A stretch of DNA of 46,961 nucleotides from JACPFN01 sp964406135 (GTDB lineage: Bacteria; Babelota; Babeliae; Babelales; Chromulinivoraceae). Positions 23,420 to 33,025 of the stretch are shown here, in pieces. The stretch is from the NCBI GenBank assembly GCA_964406135.1, contig CAYOQO010000009.1:1-46961 (forward strand), written 5' to 3'. The translations under genes were made by a program, and so were the position numbers. The notes beneath the pieces are model-generated. The model made no database searches. It was not told the origin of the DNA and saw only the letters and a program-made list of their open reading frames with translations. Position 1 is the stretch's first letter. The number at the start of each line of letters is the position of its first letter.

Positions 23420-24229
23420 ATGAAAATCTCAAAACAATTATTTTTCAGCGTGCTGTGCTTGATGATGAGCAATGTAATGCAAACATCAGAAATGATGAGA
23501 TTGGTACAACCTTCAGCACAAACAATTCAAATAGCTGCAAAAGATTTAAAAGCTACAAAATTATCCAATGGAAATTACAAATATGATGGCCAAACCGTTT
23601 CAGGGATGGAATTAGTCGAAATATGGCAAGAAAAATCTGCACACATTGGTCTTGGCAAACCGCTTAAACAACCTAAAGTTTTTGATACCTTAATGAATAT
23701 TAAACATAATGACATGATGGCTCAAAAAACAGCAGAAGCTTTAGGCGCTACTATTCAAAAAGATGGCAACTTTATGTACCATGGAAAATCATATACTCCT
23801 GAACAGCTTATGAATTTTTGGCATGAAGAGGGTGGCGTGATCGTACAAGAAGCCTATAATTCTTATAAGGCAAATGTTAAAAATTATGCAGTTTTTGCAG
23901 AACAGCAAAAAACATTAAAAAATAAACTTGCAAAAGCAAATCCTGCAACTAAAGAAAAAATTCAAGATGAATTAGATCAAGTTAATGTTGTTCTGGATGA
24001 TTTAAATGCAAGAATTAATTTATTAGATAACTCTTTAGCTCAAGAAGCGGTTATAAATCAAATTCAAGGTGTGCAAGCATACAGTATTTCACGTGTTCTT
24101 GATTTTTATAAAGTAAAAAAAGTTGAAAAAAATGGTCCTTCGCGCACATTTTATACCATTGAAAGCTTGCTTGATCTTTTAAATTCAGAAACAACTGTCA
24201 ATTTGAGACCCCAGAGCAGCATCAAATAA
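23420..24229 (+). CDS. Secreted hypothetical protein, tandem paralog B
   Basis: 269 residues with a Sec signal (MKISKQLFFSVLCLMMSNVM). The first domain (about 30-70: LKATKLSNGNYKYDGQTVSG, then MELVEIWQ) matches paralog A. A weaker internal repeat follows at about 105-140 (ALGATIQKDGNFMYHGKSY...LMNFWHEE). The C-terminal part has a predicted coiled coil (EQQKTLKNKLAKANPATKEK onward) and ends in a Ser/Arg tail. AAAAGGAG precedes the ATG. It ends 54 bases before a bidirectional terminator. Probably exported; function unknown. Confidence 0.73.
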   Translation: MKISKQLFFSVLCLMMSNVMQTSEMMRLVQPSAQTIQIAAKDLKATKLSNGNYKYDGQTVSGMELVEIWQEKSAHIGLGKPLKQPKVFDTLMNIKHNDMMAQKTAEALGATIQKDGNFMYHGKSYTPEQLMNFWHEEGGVIVQEAYNSYKANVKNYAVFAEQQKTLKNKLAKANPATKEKIQDELDQVNVVLDDLNARINLLDNSLAQEAVINQIQGVQAYSISRVLDFYKVKKVEKNGPSRTFYTIESLLDLLNSETTVNLRPQSSIK

Positions 24230-24282
24230 TGCCTAGCATGCATCACAATATGAAAAAGAAATAATTTTTAAAATTTGACGTT

Positions 24283-24318
24283 AAAAAACCCTTGAAGGAT
24301 GACTTTAGGGGTTTTTTT
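24283..24318. terminator. Bidirectional intrinsic terminator
   Basis: AAAAAACCCTTGAAG pairs with CTTTAGGGGTTTTTT around a GATGA loop, with two weak positions, giving A and T tracts on both sides. It separates paralog B from the convergent priA. Confidence 0.85.
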
Positions 24319-24358
24319 AATAGAATCGAATAGTTTCCCGTTTTTCTGGGGACATGTT

Positions 24359-26326
24359 TTATTGTACGGGATCAATGGTAAAATAGATTGATGATTGAAA
24401 TTGATCTTGCGGCACTTGAGAAAAAATTTGCATCAAATGATTTCGTGACATTGATTTAAGATATAATTTTTGAGAATAAATGGATTTAATTTTGTGCACC
24501 ATCGCAGGCACTGGTCCTAAAATTGAAATTTCCATTTTTTGTGCAGCATCATATTTTTTCAGTAATTCACTCACTGTTTTTGCTTCATGTTCTACCTGAA
24601 TTTGGTCATTTCCTTTCAGTTCAATTTCGCAAATGTGTTTGAATGGTGGATAGCCTACTTCAATCCGTTTTGTAATTTCAAAATCGTAAAATCTTTGATA
24701 ATCAACTTCATTTAAAAACTGAAAAATTGCATGATCGTCAAATGCTTGTACAATCACTAGACTGTCATCTGATTGTCTACCAGCACGACCTGCCACTTGA
24801 ATAAGTTGTTGCAAGCAAGTTTCAGAGGCATTATACATGGGAAAATGTAAATTTAAATCTGCCCACAAAACTCCGACAAGGGTGACACCGGGAAAATGGT
24901 ACCCTTTGGTAATCGATTGCGTTCCTACTAAAATATCAATCTCTTTGCACTGCATTTGCTGTACTGTTTGTGCCCAGCTTCGTTTTTTGCTTGTGCTATC
25001 TAAATCTGCACGTTCAATGCGGGCTGTTGGAAAAAGTTTTTGCAAAATGGAGACAACTTGCTGGGTTCCGATTCCCTTTTTTAAAAATTCCTCTGCATGT
25101 ACACTGCATTCAGGACATTTTTGTGCAAGAAATTCTTTGTGTGCGCAGTAATGGCAGATCAAAGATCCGTCAGAATGAAGCGTTAAACTGACTGAGCACT
25201 GATGACATGAAAAAATAAATCCACATACACATTGTACAAAAAAACTATATCCTCGACGATTTAAAAAAATAATGGTTTGTTCGTTTTTGTTGAGTCGATC
25301 TGCAATTGCTTCATGCAGTTCATCGGTAATCCAAAAATTTTTTCGTTTTTTCTTTTGTTTCATGCTCACGAGCTGCACATGGGGAAATTTTCCAGCGTAG
25401 CGCTGCAGCATTTCCAATTTTTTCCATCCACGTTTTTGCACATTAAATAATGTTTGTATCGATGGAGTTGCAGAACCAAGAACTATGGGCACTTGATACA
25501 TAGATGCTTTCAAAATTGCCATGTCACGTGAATGAAGCTTTGGATGTTTTTTTTCTTGGTATCCGGGATCATGTTCTTCATCTACTAAAATTAATCCTAA
25601 ATTTGCAATCGGTAGCAAAATGGGCATATGCACACCAATAATGATGATCGGTTTTTGTTCAAGCAGTGATTGCCATAAAAGTTTTTTTTGACTCACACGT
25701 GCTGCAGAGTGAAAGCCAATCACCGGAACTGATGCAAAATGCATTTCAAAAATTTTTTGAAATCGTAAAGCAAGGCAAACTTCAGGAAGCATTAAAATCA
25801 CTGCTTTGCCTTGACGCAGGCAATCTTGTGCCAATCGTTTGTAAATTTCAGTTTTTCCAGAGCCTGTAACGCCATGCAATACGAATGATTCATGTTTTTG
25901 CGCTGTGATTGCAGGAACTAGGGATTGGTATACAAGTTGTTGCTCATCGGTTAAAACAACGTCTTGATGCCCTGTTGCGAGCAAATCAGATATGATAGGT
26001 TGTTCGGTTTCTTCTTTTTCTGACAAAAAATGCTGAATTCTGTGTAAAAATGTTGATGAATCAACTTGATAATATTGACCTAAGATGGCAAGAAAATCTG
26101 CGTATCTGTCATCTTTGGGAAAAGGATAGATTGCGATAATCGATTTGACGGTAAATTTATAACTTTGCTTTGAGCAGTCAATTTCAGTTATAACTGCAGG
26201 TACAATCTGCTTTTTGAGAGGAACTTGCACCAACAAACCTGCCGTAATTTGAGACTGTAAATTGAAGGGTACAGAATAGGTAAATTTTTTGGATGCATAC
26301 TGCAATAATTTGACCTGAACAAACAT
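24359..26326 (-). CDS. priA: Primosomal protein N' (replication restart helicase PriA)
   Basis: A 655-residue superfamily 2 helicase that reloads the replisome at stalled forks. Visible parts: N-terminal 3'-DNA-binding domain, Walker A GVTGSGKT (152-159), DEEHD box with the aromatic-rich GYQEKKHPKLHSRD stretch, a zinc-binding region with paired Cys (CVCG, CHQC, CHYC, CPEC) between helicase motifs, GTQSITKG and VAGRAGR. It is somewhat shorter than the E. coli protein (732) because of a compact N-terminal part. All catalytic motifs are intact. Confidence 0.96.
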   Translation of the reverse strand: MFVQVKLLQYASKKFTYSVPFNLQSQITAGLLVQVPLKKQIVPAVITEIDCSKQSYKFTVKSIIAIYPFPKDDRYADFLAILGQYYQVDSSTFLHRIQHFLSEKEETEQPIISDLLATGHQDVVLTDEQQLVYQSLVPAITAQKHESFVLHGVTGSGKTEIYKRLAQDCLRQGKAVILMLPEVCLALRFQKIFEMHFASVPVIGFHSAARVSQKKLLWQSLLEQKPIIIIGVHMPILLPIANLGLILVDEEHDPGYQEKKHPKLHSRDMAILKASMYQVPIVLGSATPSIQTLFNVQKRGWKKLEMLQRYAGKFPHVQLVSMKQKKKRKNFWITDELHEAIADRLNKNEQTIIFLNRRGYSFFVQCVCGFIFSCHQCSVSLTLHSDGSLICHYCAHKEFLAQKCPECSVHAEEFLKKGIGTQQVVSILQKLFPTARIERADLDSTSKKRSWAQTVQQMQCKEIDILVGTQSITKGYHFPGVTLVGVLWADLNLHFPMYNASETCLQQLIQVAGRAGRQSDDSLVIVQAFDDHAIFQFLNEVDYQRFYDFEITKRIEVGYPPFKHICEIELKGNDQIQVEHEAKTVSELLKKYDAAQKMEISILGPVPAMVHKIKSIYSQKLYLKSMSRNHLMQIFSQVPQDQFQSSIYFTIDPVQ

Positions 26327-26445
26327 ACAATTTTACCAAACAATTCCATTTGCAAGGCCATTTTTATTAAACTTTGTATAGAAATTGTACACAGATTCAA
26401 AAATTAAAGATACGCTTCAATTTTTTTTTAAAAAGGGGGAATTTT

Positions 26446-26865
26446 ATGAAAAATTATACAAACTATTTGTTCTGTTCTTTTCTTTTTACATCAGTTATAA
26501 CGCATTCTTGCGGTGAATCGATCATGCCGCAGCAATTTCGACAAAATCCTGCAGGAGCTATAGCGCTTTATTTTGCAGTCAATATTGCTCCTTGGCATAA
26601 GGCGGTTTATCATGCAATGACACGGTTTAATCAGGAATATCCTGATTTGAAATTTAAAAAAATTGAAATAGAGCAAATGCATAACTTGCATTTTAAATTT
26701 CAAGACATGGAATTAAAAATTAAACAAGAACCTCATTTTGATGCATTTCGTGCAAAACTTGAAGGACCTGATTTGCGCAAAGAACATACTTCGCAAACAC
26801 CAGAAACTTTTGAAAAAGCAATTTATAATATGCTCATCAACCACGTTGCAGACCAAAAAAAATAA
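26446..26865 (+). CDS. Small secreted hypothetical protein
   Basis: ATG 26446 is chosen because AAAGGGGGA lies just upstream; the open frame back to 26374 has no such site. The 139-residue product starts with a signal sequence (NYTNYLFCSFLFTSVITHSCG) whose C could be a lipobox-like cysteine, then a soluble region with AIALYFAVNIAPW and a mixed alpha/beta pattern. No known family. A degenerate palindromic element follows its stop codon. Confidence 0.65.
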   Translation: MKNYTNYLFCSFLFTSVITHSCGESIMPQQFRQNPAGAIALYFAVNIAPWHKAVYHAMTRFNQEYPDLKFKKIEIEQMHNLHFKFQDMELKIKQEPHFDAFRAKLEGPDLRKEHTSQTPETFEKAIYNMLINHVADQKK

Positions 26866-26867
26866 TA

Positions 26868-26895
26868 TTGGTCCTCGATCGTTGCCGAGGGCGTC
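26868..26895. repeat. Degenerate palindromic element P3, intergenic
   Basis: TTGGTCCTCGATC...CCGAGGGCGTC resembles the CTGGATCC...GGATGAC elements; GTCCTCG can pair with CGAGGGC (one G-T). It lies between convergent genes and may act as their terminator, with A/T runs on either side. Confidence 0.45.
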
Positions 26896-26902
26896 AAAAA
26901 AA

Positions 26903-27751
26903 TTATTGTGATGTTTTTTTATGTTTTAGTTTTTCTGTTTCAATGCGATTACGTTCTTGTTGTGCTTTGGCTTGATCTGCTTGGGCTCTTGCTTGTGCCA
27001 TTTGAGCTGCAACTTGGGCTTCTTGTGCGCGAGTTTGGCGTTCTTTGAAAGCTATCTCTTCTTTAATTCTTCGTTCTTCAATGTAGGTTGTAGAATCTAC
27101 GATTAAATTTAACATTTTTTCCAAAAGATCAATTAAAACGATATCGCATGAAATTTTAAAGTAAGCTTTTTGCAAAAATCGTAAATCATTGTGAATCATG
27201 GTAACACAGTGCATCATAGGGTAAGATGATGTGCCATGACAAACTTCTTGTGTTTTTTTTACGATCGTAGATTCATCAAAATTTGAATGGTATGCCATGA
27301 TGAATGGTTGATACGTAAACATCATTTCAATCATACGAGCAACGCCATTTAATTCTGTTATTTGGTTGTAAGTAGCTTTCATTTTTGATGTCCAATTCCA
27401 TGGTTTTAACCAAGAATAACGGCTTTTAATTTCAGCATATGAACAATGAACGCCTTTGCAAAAAACAGACATTTCTTTTTTAAATTTTAATGATTGATTT
27501 ACAAATTGTTGTAGGTCAGATATCGTTGCAATTTCTGCTAAATTACCATACAAATTGCCAGAATAGTAGGTTATCCAATCTTGTGCACGTTCAATTTTAA
27601 CATCATTTGATTCACGCGTGGACAAATAAATTGCAGTACCTGCAACGGCTGTAGTACCTGCAACAATAGCCAAATTTTTTGCAAAATTATTTTCTTCTGG
27701 ATGCAGCAATGTTGCACTGGTCATAGCAAGAAACATTAATTTTTTAAGCAT
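26903..27751 (-). CDS. Secreted hypothetical protein, WLxPWNWT family member 2
   Basis: 282 residues: a signal sequence (MLKKLMFLAMTSATLL), a hydrophobic segment at about 28-44 (AIVAGTTAVAGTAIYL), a helical body with WLKPWNWT (about 114-121) and GTSSYP motifs, and a long Ala/Gln/Glu/Arg tail (AQEAQVAAQMAQARAQADQ) that should form a single coiled coil. It is a diverged paralog of the protein at 9469-10218, with the same order of parts. It starts 19 bases after the 27771-28445 gene and is probably on the same transcript. Confidence 0.72.
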   Translation of the reverse strand: MLKKLMFLAMTSATLLHPEENNFAKNLAIVAGTTAVAGTAIYLSTRESNDVKIERAQDWITYYSGNLYGNLAEIATISDLQQFVNQSLKFKKEMSVFCKGVHCSYAEIKSRYSWLKPWNWTSKMKATYNQITELNGVARMIEMMFTYQPFIMAYHSNFDESTIVKKTQEVCHGTSSYPMMHCVTMIHNDLRFLQKAYFKISCDIVLIDLLEKMLNLIVDSTTYIEERRIKEEIAFKERQTRAQEAQVAAQMAQARAQADQAKAQQERNRIETEKLKHKKTSQ

Positions 27752-27770
27752 AAAAATCCTTGAGTAATTT

Positions 27771-28445
27771 TTAACGAGGATATGATGAAGATAATTTTAA
27801 TTTTGTTTTTTTATACAATGGATGAAATAATATAGCATTGCGTAACCGAATTAATTCAATTTTTAAAACATAATTTTGTAATTTTATGTCAACCCAATCA
27901 GCATGCAAACGATATTCATAGGTTTCAATTTTTCGTAAGTCTTTGGTAACTCTTTTTGCAAAATATTTCAAATTTTCATAATTAACAGGTTGAATATCAA
28001 AATCTTTTAAAAATGGAACAACATCTTGGCCTTGAGCTATTGCTTGAAACAAATTTTGATAATAATTTTTGAGTGTTTCATGAAATATGATCATTTCGTA
28101 TTGCAACCGATATTTTTTAATAAAATTATATAAATTTTTTAATTGATCATGCAGTGCTTGCATGCTCGCAGTTGATTTTTTTGCCTTGTGTGCAATTTTG
28201 ATTTCTTTGTGAATAGTTTGAATATCTTGATGGAGTTGTTTGATAATTTGTTGATATGAAATATGAAATTGTGCAAAAAATACTGGAACTTGATGCATAA
28301 ATTCATCAGATGATGAATTTGTAAGTTTTGCAAATTGTTCTAAATTCTTTTGATATTTTTGTTCAAAATCAAACTGATCTTTAGAATGTATTGCTGAAAA
28401 CATCAAGCAAAAAATGGTAAAAATTTTTAATTTTTTAAAAATCAT
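27771..28445 (-). CDS. Secreted helical hypothetical protein
   Basis: ATG 28445 follows GAG and opens a signal sequence (MIFKKLKIFTIFCLMFSAIHS); the open frame to 28454 would use TTG. The 224-residue protein is almost wholly helical, rich in Lys, Gln, His and Phe, with heptad-like stretches (QIIKQLHQDIQTIHKEIKI in part). No family known to me. It heads a two-gene unit with the WLxPWNWT protein and lies 105 bases after comM on the same strand. Confidence 0.66.
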   Translation of the reverse strand: MIFKKLKIFTIFCLMFSAIHSKDQFDFEQKYQKNLEQFAKLTNSSSDEFMHQVPVFFAQFHISYQQIIKQLHQDIQTIHKEIKIAHKAKKSTASMQALHDQLKNLYNFIKKYRLQYEMIIFHETLKNYYQNLFQAIAQGQDVVPFLKDFDIQPVNYENLKYFAKRVTKDLRKIETYEYRLHADWVDIKLQNYVLKIELIRLRNAILFHPLYKKTKLKLSSSYPR

Positions 28446-28483
28446 ATTTCTCAATAAAGTTAATAAATAAAAGCCATATCAAG

Positions 28484-28508
28484 GGTATGCTCTATAAAAA
28501 ATATAGCA
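28484..28508 (-). terminator. Possible hairpin after comM
   Basis: TATGCTCTAT and ATATAGCATA arms around an A-rich loop form an imperfect AT-rich stem in the spacer downstream of comM. No clear T-tract follows. Weak. Confidence 0.3.
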
Positions 28509-28550
28509 TAAATCAGTATTTTGCGCTAACGGGTAGCCCAAAAATCATTT

Positions 28551-30068
28551 TCAAGATTTGTACATAATTGCTTCTTGAATGTGTGGCTGATCAATTTGTT
28601 CTGACTGCGCAATGTCGGCAATAGTTCGAGCTAATTTTAGTATTTTATGGTAACTTCGCATGCTTAAATTGAGCCGTGAAAAGGCCTTTTGCATGATCAG
28701 TTCAGCTTGAGGAGTTAATTTGCAGTAGAGCTCAACTTCCTGGGCTGTCATCATGCTATTGGTCCAATTCGTTGTTTTAAATCGATTTTTTTGTGCGACT
28801 AAAGCTTTATAAACTCCCTCACGAAGGAGTTGAGAGCTGGTTGCGTCAACAGTTTTGGTGTTTGTTGCGTCTTGATAACTTACAGCTTGAACACTTACTT
28901 TGATGTCAATTCGATCTAAGAGGGGTCCTGAAAGTTTGGCTTGATATTTTTGGATCTGATTTCCAGAGCAAATGCATGATTTTGTTGTATCGCCCAGGTA
29001 GCCACAAGGGCATGGATTGAGCGCGGCAACGAGTAAAAACGAAGCTGGATATTGTACTGATTGTTGCACACGAGCAATTTCTGCCATTCGATTTTCAAGT
29101 GGTTGTCGCAATGCTTCAAGTGCATCACGCTTAAATTCAGTTAATTCATCTAAAAATAAAATACCATGATGAGCTAAACTAACTTCGCCTGGTTTTGGAA
29201 ATGTGCCGCCACCAATCAGCCCTGCTTGTGAAACTGAATGATGTGGAGATCTGAAAGGTCGTTGCACAATTAAAGATTTTGAACCGAGCTTTCCACTAAT
29301 TGAATAAATTTTGGTGGTATCAATAATTTCATCAAAATTCATGTCAGGCATAATGGTCAAAATTCTTTTTGCAAGCATGGTTTTTCCAGAGCCTGGAGGT
29401 CCAGAAAATAAAACATTGTGTCTACCTGCTGCAGCAATTTGAAGTGCTCGTTTTGCCCATGTTTGGCCACGTACATCTGCAAAATCTAATATTTCAGTTT
29501 TTTGCGCAGCAATACATTCTGAAACATTGGTTTTTGTTGGTTGAATTAATGTTTGTCCATTAAAATAATGAATTAATTCTACTAAGTTTTGCACACCAAT
29601 AACTTCAACATCTTCAATAAGCGCTGCTTCTTGCGCATTGCTTTGTGGTAAAATAATACGTTTTTTGCCAAGTTTTTTTGCATCGCATGCAATTGCAAGT
29701 GCGCCTTGGATTGATTTTATGCTTCCATCAAGTGATAATTCGCCAATGATAATTGTTTCTTGCAAAAAGTTGTCTTCAATTTGAATCATGCGTGCAGCTT
29801 TTAAAATTCCTAAAGCAATGGGTAAATCAAACAAGGTGCCTTCTTTTTTTAAATGTGCTGGCGCAAGATTTACCGTAATCTTTTTGTCAGGAGATTTAAG
29901 CCCTGAATTTTTAAGAGCTGTTATAACGCGTTGACGACTTTCTTTGATTGCAGTGTCGGGTAAACCAACAATTAAAAAGTCTATCAAGCCAAAAGCTAAA
30001 TCAACTTCAACATCAACTTGATGAGCATGAACGCCAATTGTGGTTGCAGAAAAAATTTTTGTATGCAT
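28551..30068 (-). CDS. comM: Mg-chelatase-like AAA+ protein ComM/YifB
   Basis: 505 residues from ATG 30068, which gives the conserved start (TKIFSATTIGVHAHQVDVEV in part); the longer frame to 30134 adds 22 non-conserved residues. An N-terminal Lon-protease-like fold (ChlI domain, VGLPDTAIKESRQRV, IGELSLDG) precedes the AAA+ module: Walker A GPPGSGKT (223-230), Walker B ILFLDELTEF, NPCPCGYLGD. ComM is a hexameric branch-migration helicase that aids integration of DNA taken up in natural transformation in several bacteria. With the pilus-type genes in this window it hints at DNA uptake, but yifB homologues also occur in non-competent species. Confidence 0.93.
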   Translation of the reverse strand: MHTKIFSATTIGVHAHQVDVEVDLAFGLIDFLIVGLPDTAIKESRQRVITALKNSGLKSPDKKITVNLAPAHLKKEGTLFDLPIALGILKAARMIQIEDNFLQETIIIGELSLDGSIKSIQGALAIACDAKKLGKKRIILPQSNAQEAALIEDVEVIGVQNLVELIHYFNGQTLIQPTKTNVSECIAAQKTEILDFADVRGQTWAKRALQIAAAGRHNVLFSGPPGSGKTMLAKRILTIMPDMNFDEIIDTTKIYSISGKLGSKSLIVQRPFRSPHHSVSQAGLIGGGTFPKPGEVSLAHHGILFLDELTEFKRDALEALRQPLENRMAEIARVQQSVQYPASFLLVAALNPCPCGYLGDTTKSCICSGNQIQKYQAKLSGPLLDRIDIKVSVQAVSYQDATNTKTVDATSSQLLREGVYKALVAQKNRFKTTNWTNSMMTAQEVELYCKLTPQAELIMQKAFSRLNLSMRSYHKILKLARTIADIAQSEQIDQPHIQEAIMYKS

Positions 30069-30244
30069 AAAAAGATCTAATTTTTTGAATTTTGTGTAAA
30101 CTACCAATACATAAGCTTCTTTAGTACTACACACAAATTTAATGATACCAAAGTTGCTACAATTAGAAAAGTTTTCAAGGTAAAAAACAACGCAAACTTG
30201 TCATGTTTTTATCCGTAAACAACGTGCAGTAAAGGACGAAGATA

Positions 30245-33007
30245 ATGAAAAAAATATTTTACATAACGGCTTTTTCGATCATTGCAGTATCAAATCTTCA
30301 GGCAATTTTAATTACAGGTGATCCAAGTGCAGCAGCAGGTGAAACATTTAGTTTTGATGTGGGATTTGCTGCTTTTGATGCAGGAGCTGAATATTCAGCT
30401 GCAAGGTTATGGATTGCAAATAATGATGCTGCTATGTCGAGTAAATCGGATACGGTAAAACCTTATGGATTATCTTTTGCAGTAGAATATGCAGCGTATG
30501 TTGCGCCTGATGCGGTAATTCAAGCAACTCCTATGGCTAACGAAGAGAATGCAACAATTTTTACGTACGATGGAACCACTGCAGCAACAACGGGAGCTGC
30601 AAATCCAATCTGGGGTCAAGCGTTTCATTTGTTTGACGTTCCTATGCAAAAGCCGATTTTTGTTATGGCTCCAAGCAAAAATAAATTGTATGCAACTCTT
30701 GATATTCAGCGATATGAAAATCCAACAGATGATCAAAAAAATGTAACACAATTAATGGAGCATGATTTTGGAGTTGGTCAAGAAACACATGCGATTGCAG
30801 GTTATGGAGCGGATACTATTTTTGCAGCGCATGCAGCAGGAGCTTTTGGATCAACAGTCTCTAAAATTACAGAACTTTACAAATCTTCGTACGTTATCAG
30901 TGCTGTTACTGACGCTCAAGGTCGTACGACCAGCGAAGTTACGATTCCCTATTTAAAAACTATTGCCGATACCCAAATTTCAGTATCAACTGATGCATTA
31001 AAAGGTGGAGCTTCTGGAAATAATTTAGCCTCTTTGGGTTCATCGGTTACATTAGCTTTCACGTTAAGCAATTTATTTATTGGTGTAGATACTACGGCAA
31101 GTGCTACTGCAGGATCATGCGGGACGGCACTAACATTTGCAATTTTAAATACAACGTTTGATGGATTTTTATTTAAAGAAGTTGCGCCTGCTTCAATTTT
31201 GACAACCGGAACAAGTACGGTTGTTTCTGCTCCGACTAATGGTAGAGTGCGGATTACCAATGTTGCAGGAATGGTAACAACAACTGGGTTGCAATATTTA
31301 ATTGTTGCTCGAGACAATGGTACAGGGCCTCAATCTATTTATGCTTTGCCTATTGTTATGACAGGAGATAACATAGGAACTATTGCAGATTTTACAAAAA
31401 TTCAAAATGTGTTTGCTTCAAAGGGAGGATCTTTTCAATCCCGTCAATTTACCACAGAAGTTTCAAGCTTAGCTCAAATTAATCCTGCAGGAATTTATGC
31501 ATCGCAACTTTTAGTTGGTGGATCGCTTCCGTTAAATGCTCCGAATTCAATTAAAAAATTGTACACTGTGGGTGATAGCGCTTACGTTGTTATTGGTGAT
31601 GAATATGATACTGGTCAAACTCCAGGAACATTTCGAAGTCAACCAATTTACGCACAAGATGGACATATTGTTGCATGGACACCATGGAGTCGCGCGTTAG
31701 GATCTGATGCTCAAATGAATTACAGCGTTGTTGATCGAAAAACATTGTCAGGTTATTACATCAGTCATGTTACAACTAATTTTAGAGCAGTGAATCAAAC
31801 AACATTTGTTGCAAGTAGTTTTATGCAGCCACTTTTATCACAAGTTCCTGCTGGCGGTGTGCAAGGATTATTCAATTTTCCTGGATCAACTCCAGGATTT
31901 GATAATGAATTATCAGTTTTAATTTCAACAGGTTATGGACAAGTTGTTTTAGGGCAAACAGGAATTGATAATAGTGGAAACGTAGCAATTCAAAATCCGG
32001 TAACAACTTTAACTTTTGCAGGAAGTAATATTAATGATCAAACTGCAATCATTGCTGCAGAATTTGCACATGATGTTGATAATAATTTCCACTGGTTATT
32101 TGTTGGAGGAGCTTCAGGAGTTTCAGTTTTAACTTGTGATAATCCTGGATATTCATGGGCAGGATCTTTAAACAATATTGCATGTTTAAGCATTGGCCAA
32201 AATTTTAAAACAGTTGGTGATTTTAAATTTGTAAAAAAATTAGTTTGGGATCAAACTTACATTTACATTTTAACGAGCACAGAATTGTATCGCATTGCAT
32301 TGAATCCTGATAAATTTACAGCAACCCCAACGGTTGCGTTAAATCCTGAATTGATTTTATCATCATCAGCACTTAGTCAAAATCCTGCATATTTTTTAGA
32401 TTTGATTATAGATAATGGTTTTTGTGTTATTGGATCTACCGCAGGATTGTTTACTATTGGTGGACAAGGTCTCGAAAAAATAACTATGCCAAGTGGTCTT
32501 GCTTGTGCAAGTCAATTAATTGCATATTCTTCTGCAAATGAACCTCAAAGAAATTTTAAAACATTGAGTAATCTTGTAGTTTTAAATAATTCGTTTGGTT
32601 CACAACAAGCACGAATTAATCGTTTTAATGTTACCAATGGTGTTATTGTTCCTTTTGATGATTTTTTAATTGTACAAGCGCCAAATTTTGAACAAGGAGT
32701 TCCGACATCATTTATTAAATTTGATAACTATGTTAATAATTATTTTTCTGATGGTTCATGGAATATTGCAAGTTCTTATTACACAGGGCTTAATCAACCA
32801 AGTGATTCAGTTTCAACTCCGTATGTTTTGCAAATTTTTACAGGAATTCGTGCAGGATTTTCAAGCAGTCAATTAATTTTGCCAATGTTTTCTGGATACT
32901 CGCCTCTTGGTTTTATTATTGCTCCAAATTTAGCTGGATTTGTCAGAGAAAGTACTTCTGGAAGTGTGATTGGCTATGGTTCATTTACTCCAAATGCAAA
33001 TGTTTAA
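30245..33007 (+). CDS. Large secreted beta-rich protein, possible beta-propeller
   Basis: 920 residues with a Sec signal (MKKIFYITAFSIIAVSNLQA) and almost no Cys. The N-terminal third is Ala/Thr/Gly-rich with beta-strand patterns. From about residue 400 there are recurring blade-like strings such as KLYTVGDSAYVVIGD, FHWLFVGGASGVSVL, LVWDQTYIYILTSTELYRI and NGFCVIGSTAGLFTIGG, which suggest a beta-propeller. No known family. AAGGA precedes the ATG. It is followed 18 bases later by a putative outer-membrane barrel gene, so the two may form a surface complex. Exported to periplasm or surface; role unknown. Confidence 0.78.
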   Translation: MKKIFYITAFSIIAVSNLQAILITGDPSAAAGETFSFDVGFAAFDAGAEYSAARLWIANNDAAMSSKSDTVKPYGLSFAVEYAAYVAPDAVIQATPMANEENATIFTYDGTTAATTGAANPIWGQAFHLFDVPMQKPIFVMAPSKNKLYATLDIQRYENPTDDQKNVTQLMEHDFGVGQETHAIAGYGADTIFAAHAAGAFGSTVSKITELYKSSYVISAVTDAQGRTTSEVTIPYLKTIADTQISVSTDALKGGASGNNLASLGSSVTLAFTLSNLFIGVDTTASATAGSCGTALTFAILNTTFDGFLFKEVAPASILTTGTSTVVSAPTNGRVRITNVAGMVTTTGLQYLIVARDNGTGPQSIYALPIVMTGDNIGTIADFTKIQNVFASKGGSFQSRQFTTEVSSLAQINPAGIYASQLLVGGSLPLNAPNSIKKLYTVGDSAYVVIGDEYDTGQTPGTFRSQPIYAQDGHIVAWTPWSRALGSDAQMNYSVVDRKTLSGYYISHVTTNFRAVNQTTFVASSFMQPLLSQVPAGGVQGLFNFPGSTPGFDNELSVLISTGYGQVVLGQTGIDNSGNVAIQNPVTTLTFAGSNINDQTAIIAAEFAHDVDNNFHWLFVGGASGVSVLTCDNPGYSWAGSLNNIACLSIGQNFKTVGDFKFVKKLVWDQTYIYILTSTELYRIALNPDKFTATPTVALNPELILSSSALSQNPAYFLDLIIDNGFCVIGSTAGLFTIGGQGLEKITMPSGLACASQLIAYSSANEPQRNFKTLSNLVVLNNSFGSQQARINRFNVTNGVIVPFDDFLIVQAPNFEQGVPTSFIKFDNYVNNYFSDGSWNIASSYYTGLNQPSDSVSTPYVLQIFTGIRAGFSSSQLILPMFSGYSPLGFIIAPNLAGFVRESTSGSVIGYGSFTPNANV

Positions 33008-33025
33008 CACAAAAAAGGACTTATC

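Noticed and set aside
24837..25151. 104-codon antisense frame in priA
   Set aside because: It lies over the zinc-binding and helicase motifs of priA; Cys-rich only because of the opposite strand.
30949..31317. 122-codon antisense frame in the 920-residue protein gene
   Set aside because: Shadow of the Ala/Thr/Val-rich coding strand, no start signal.
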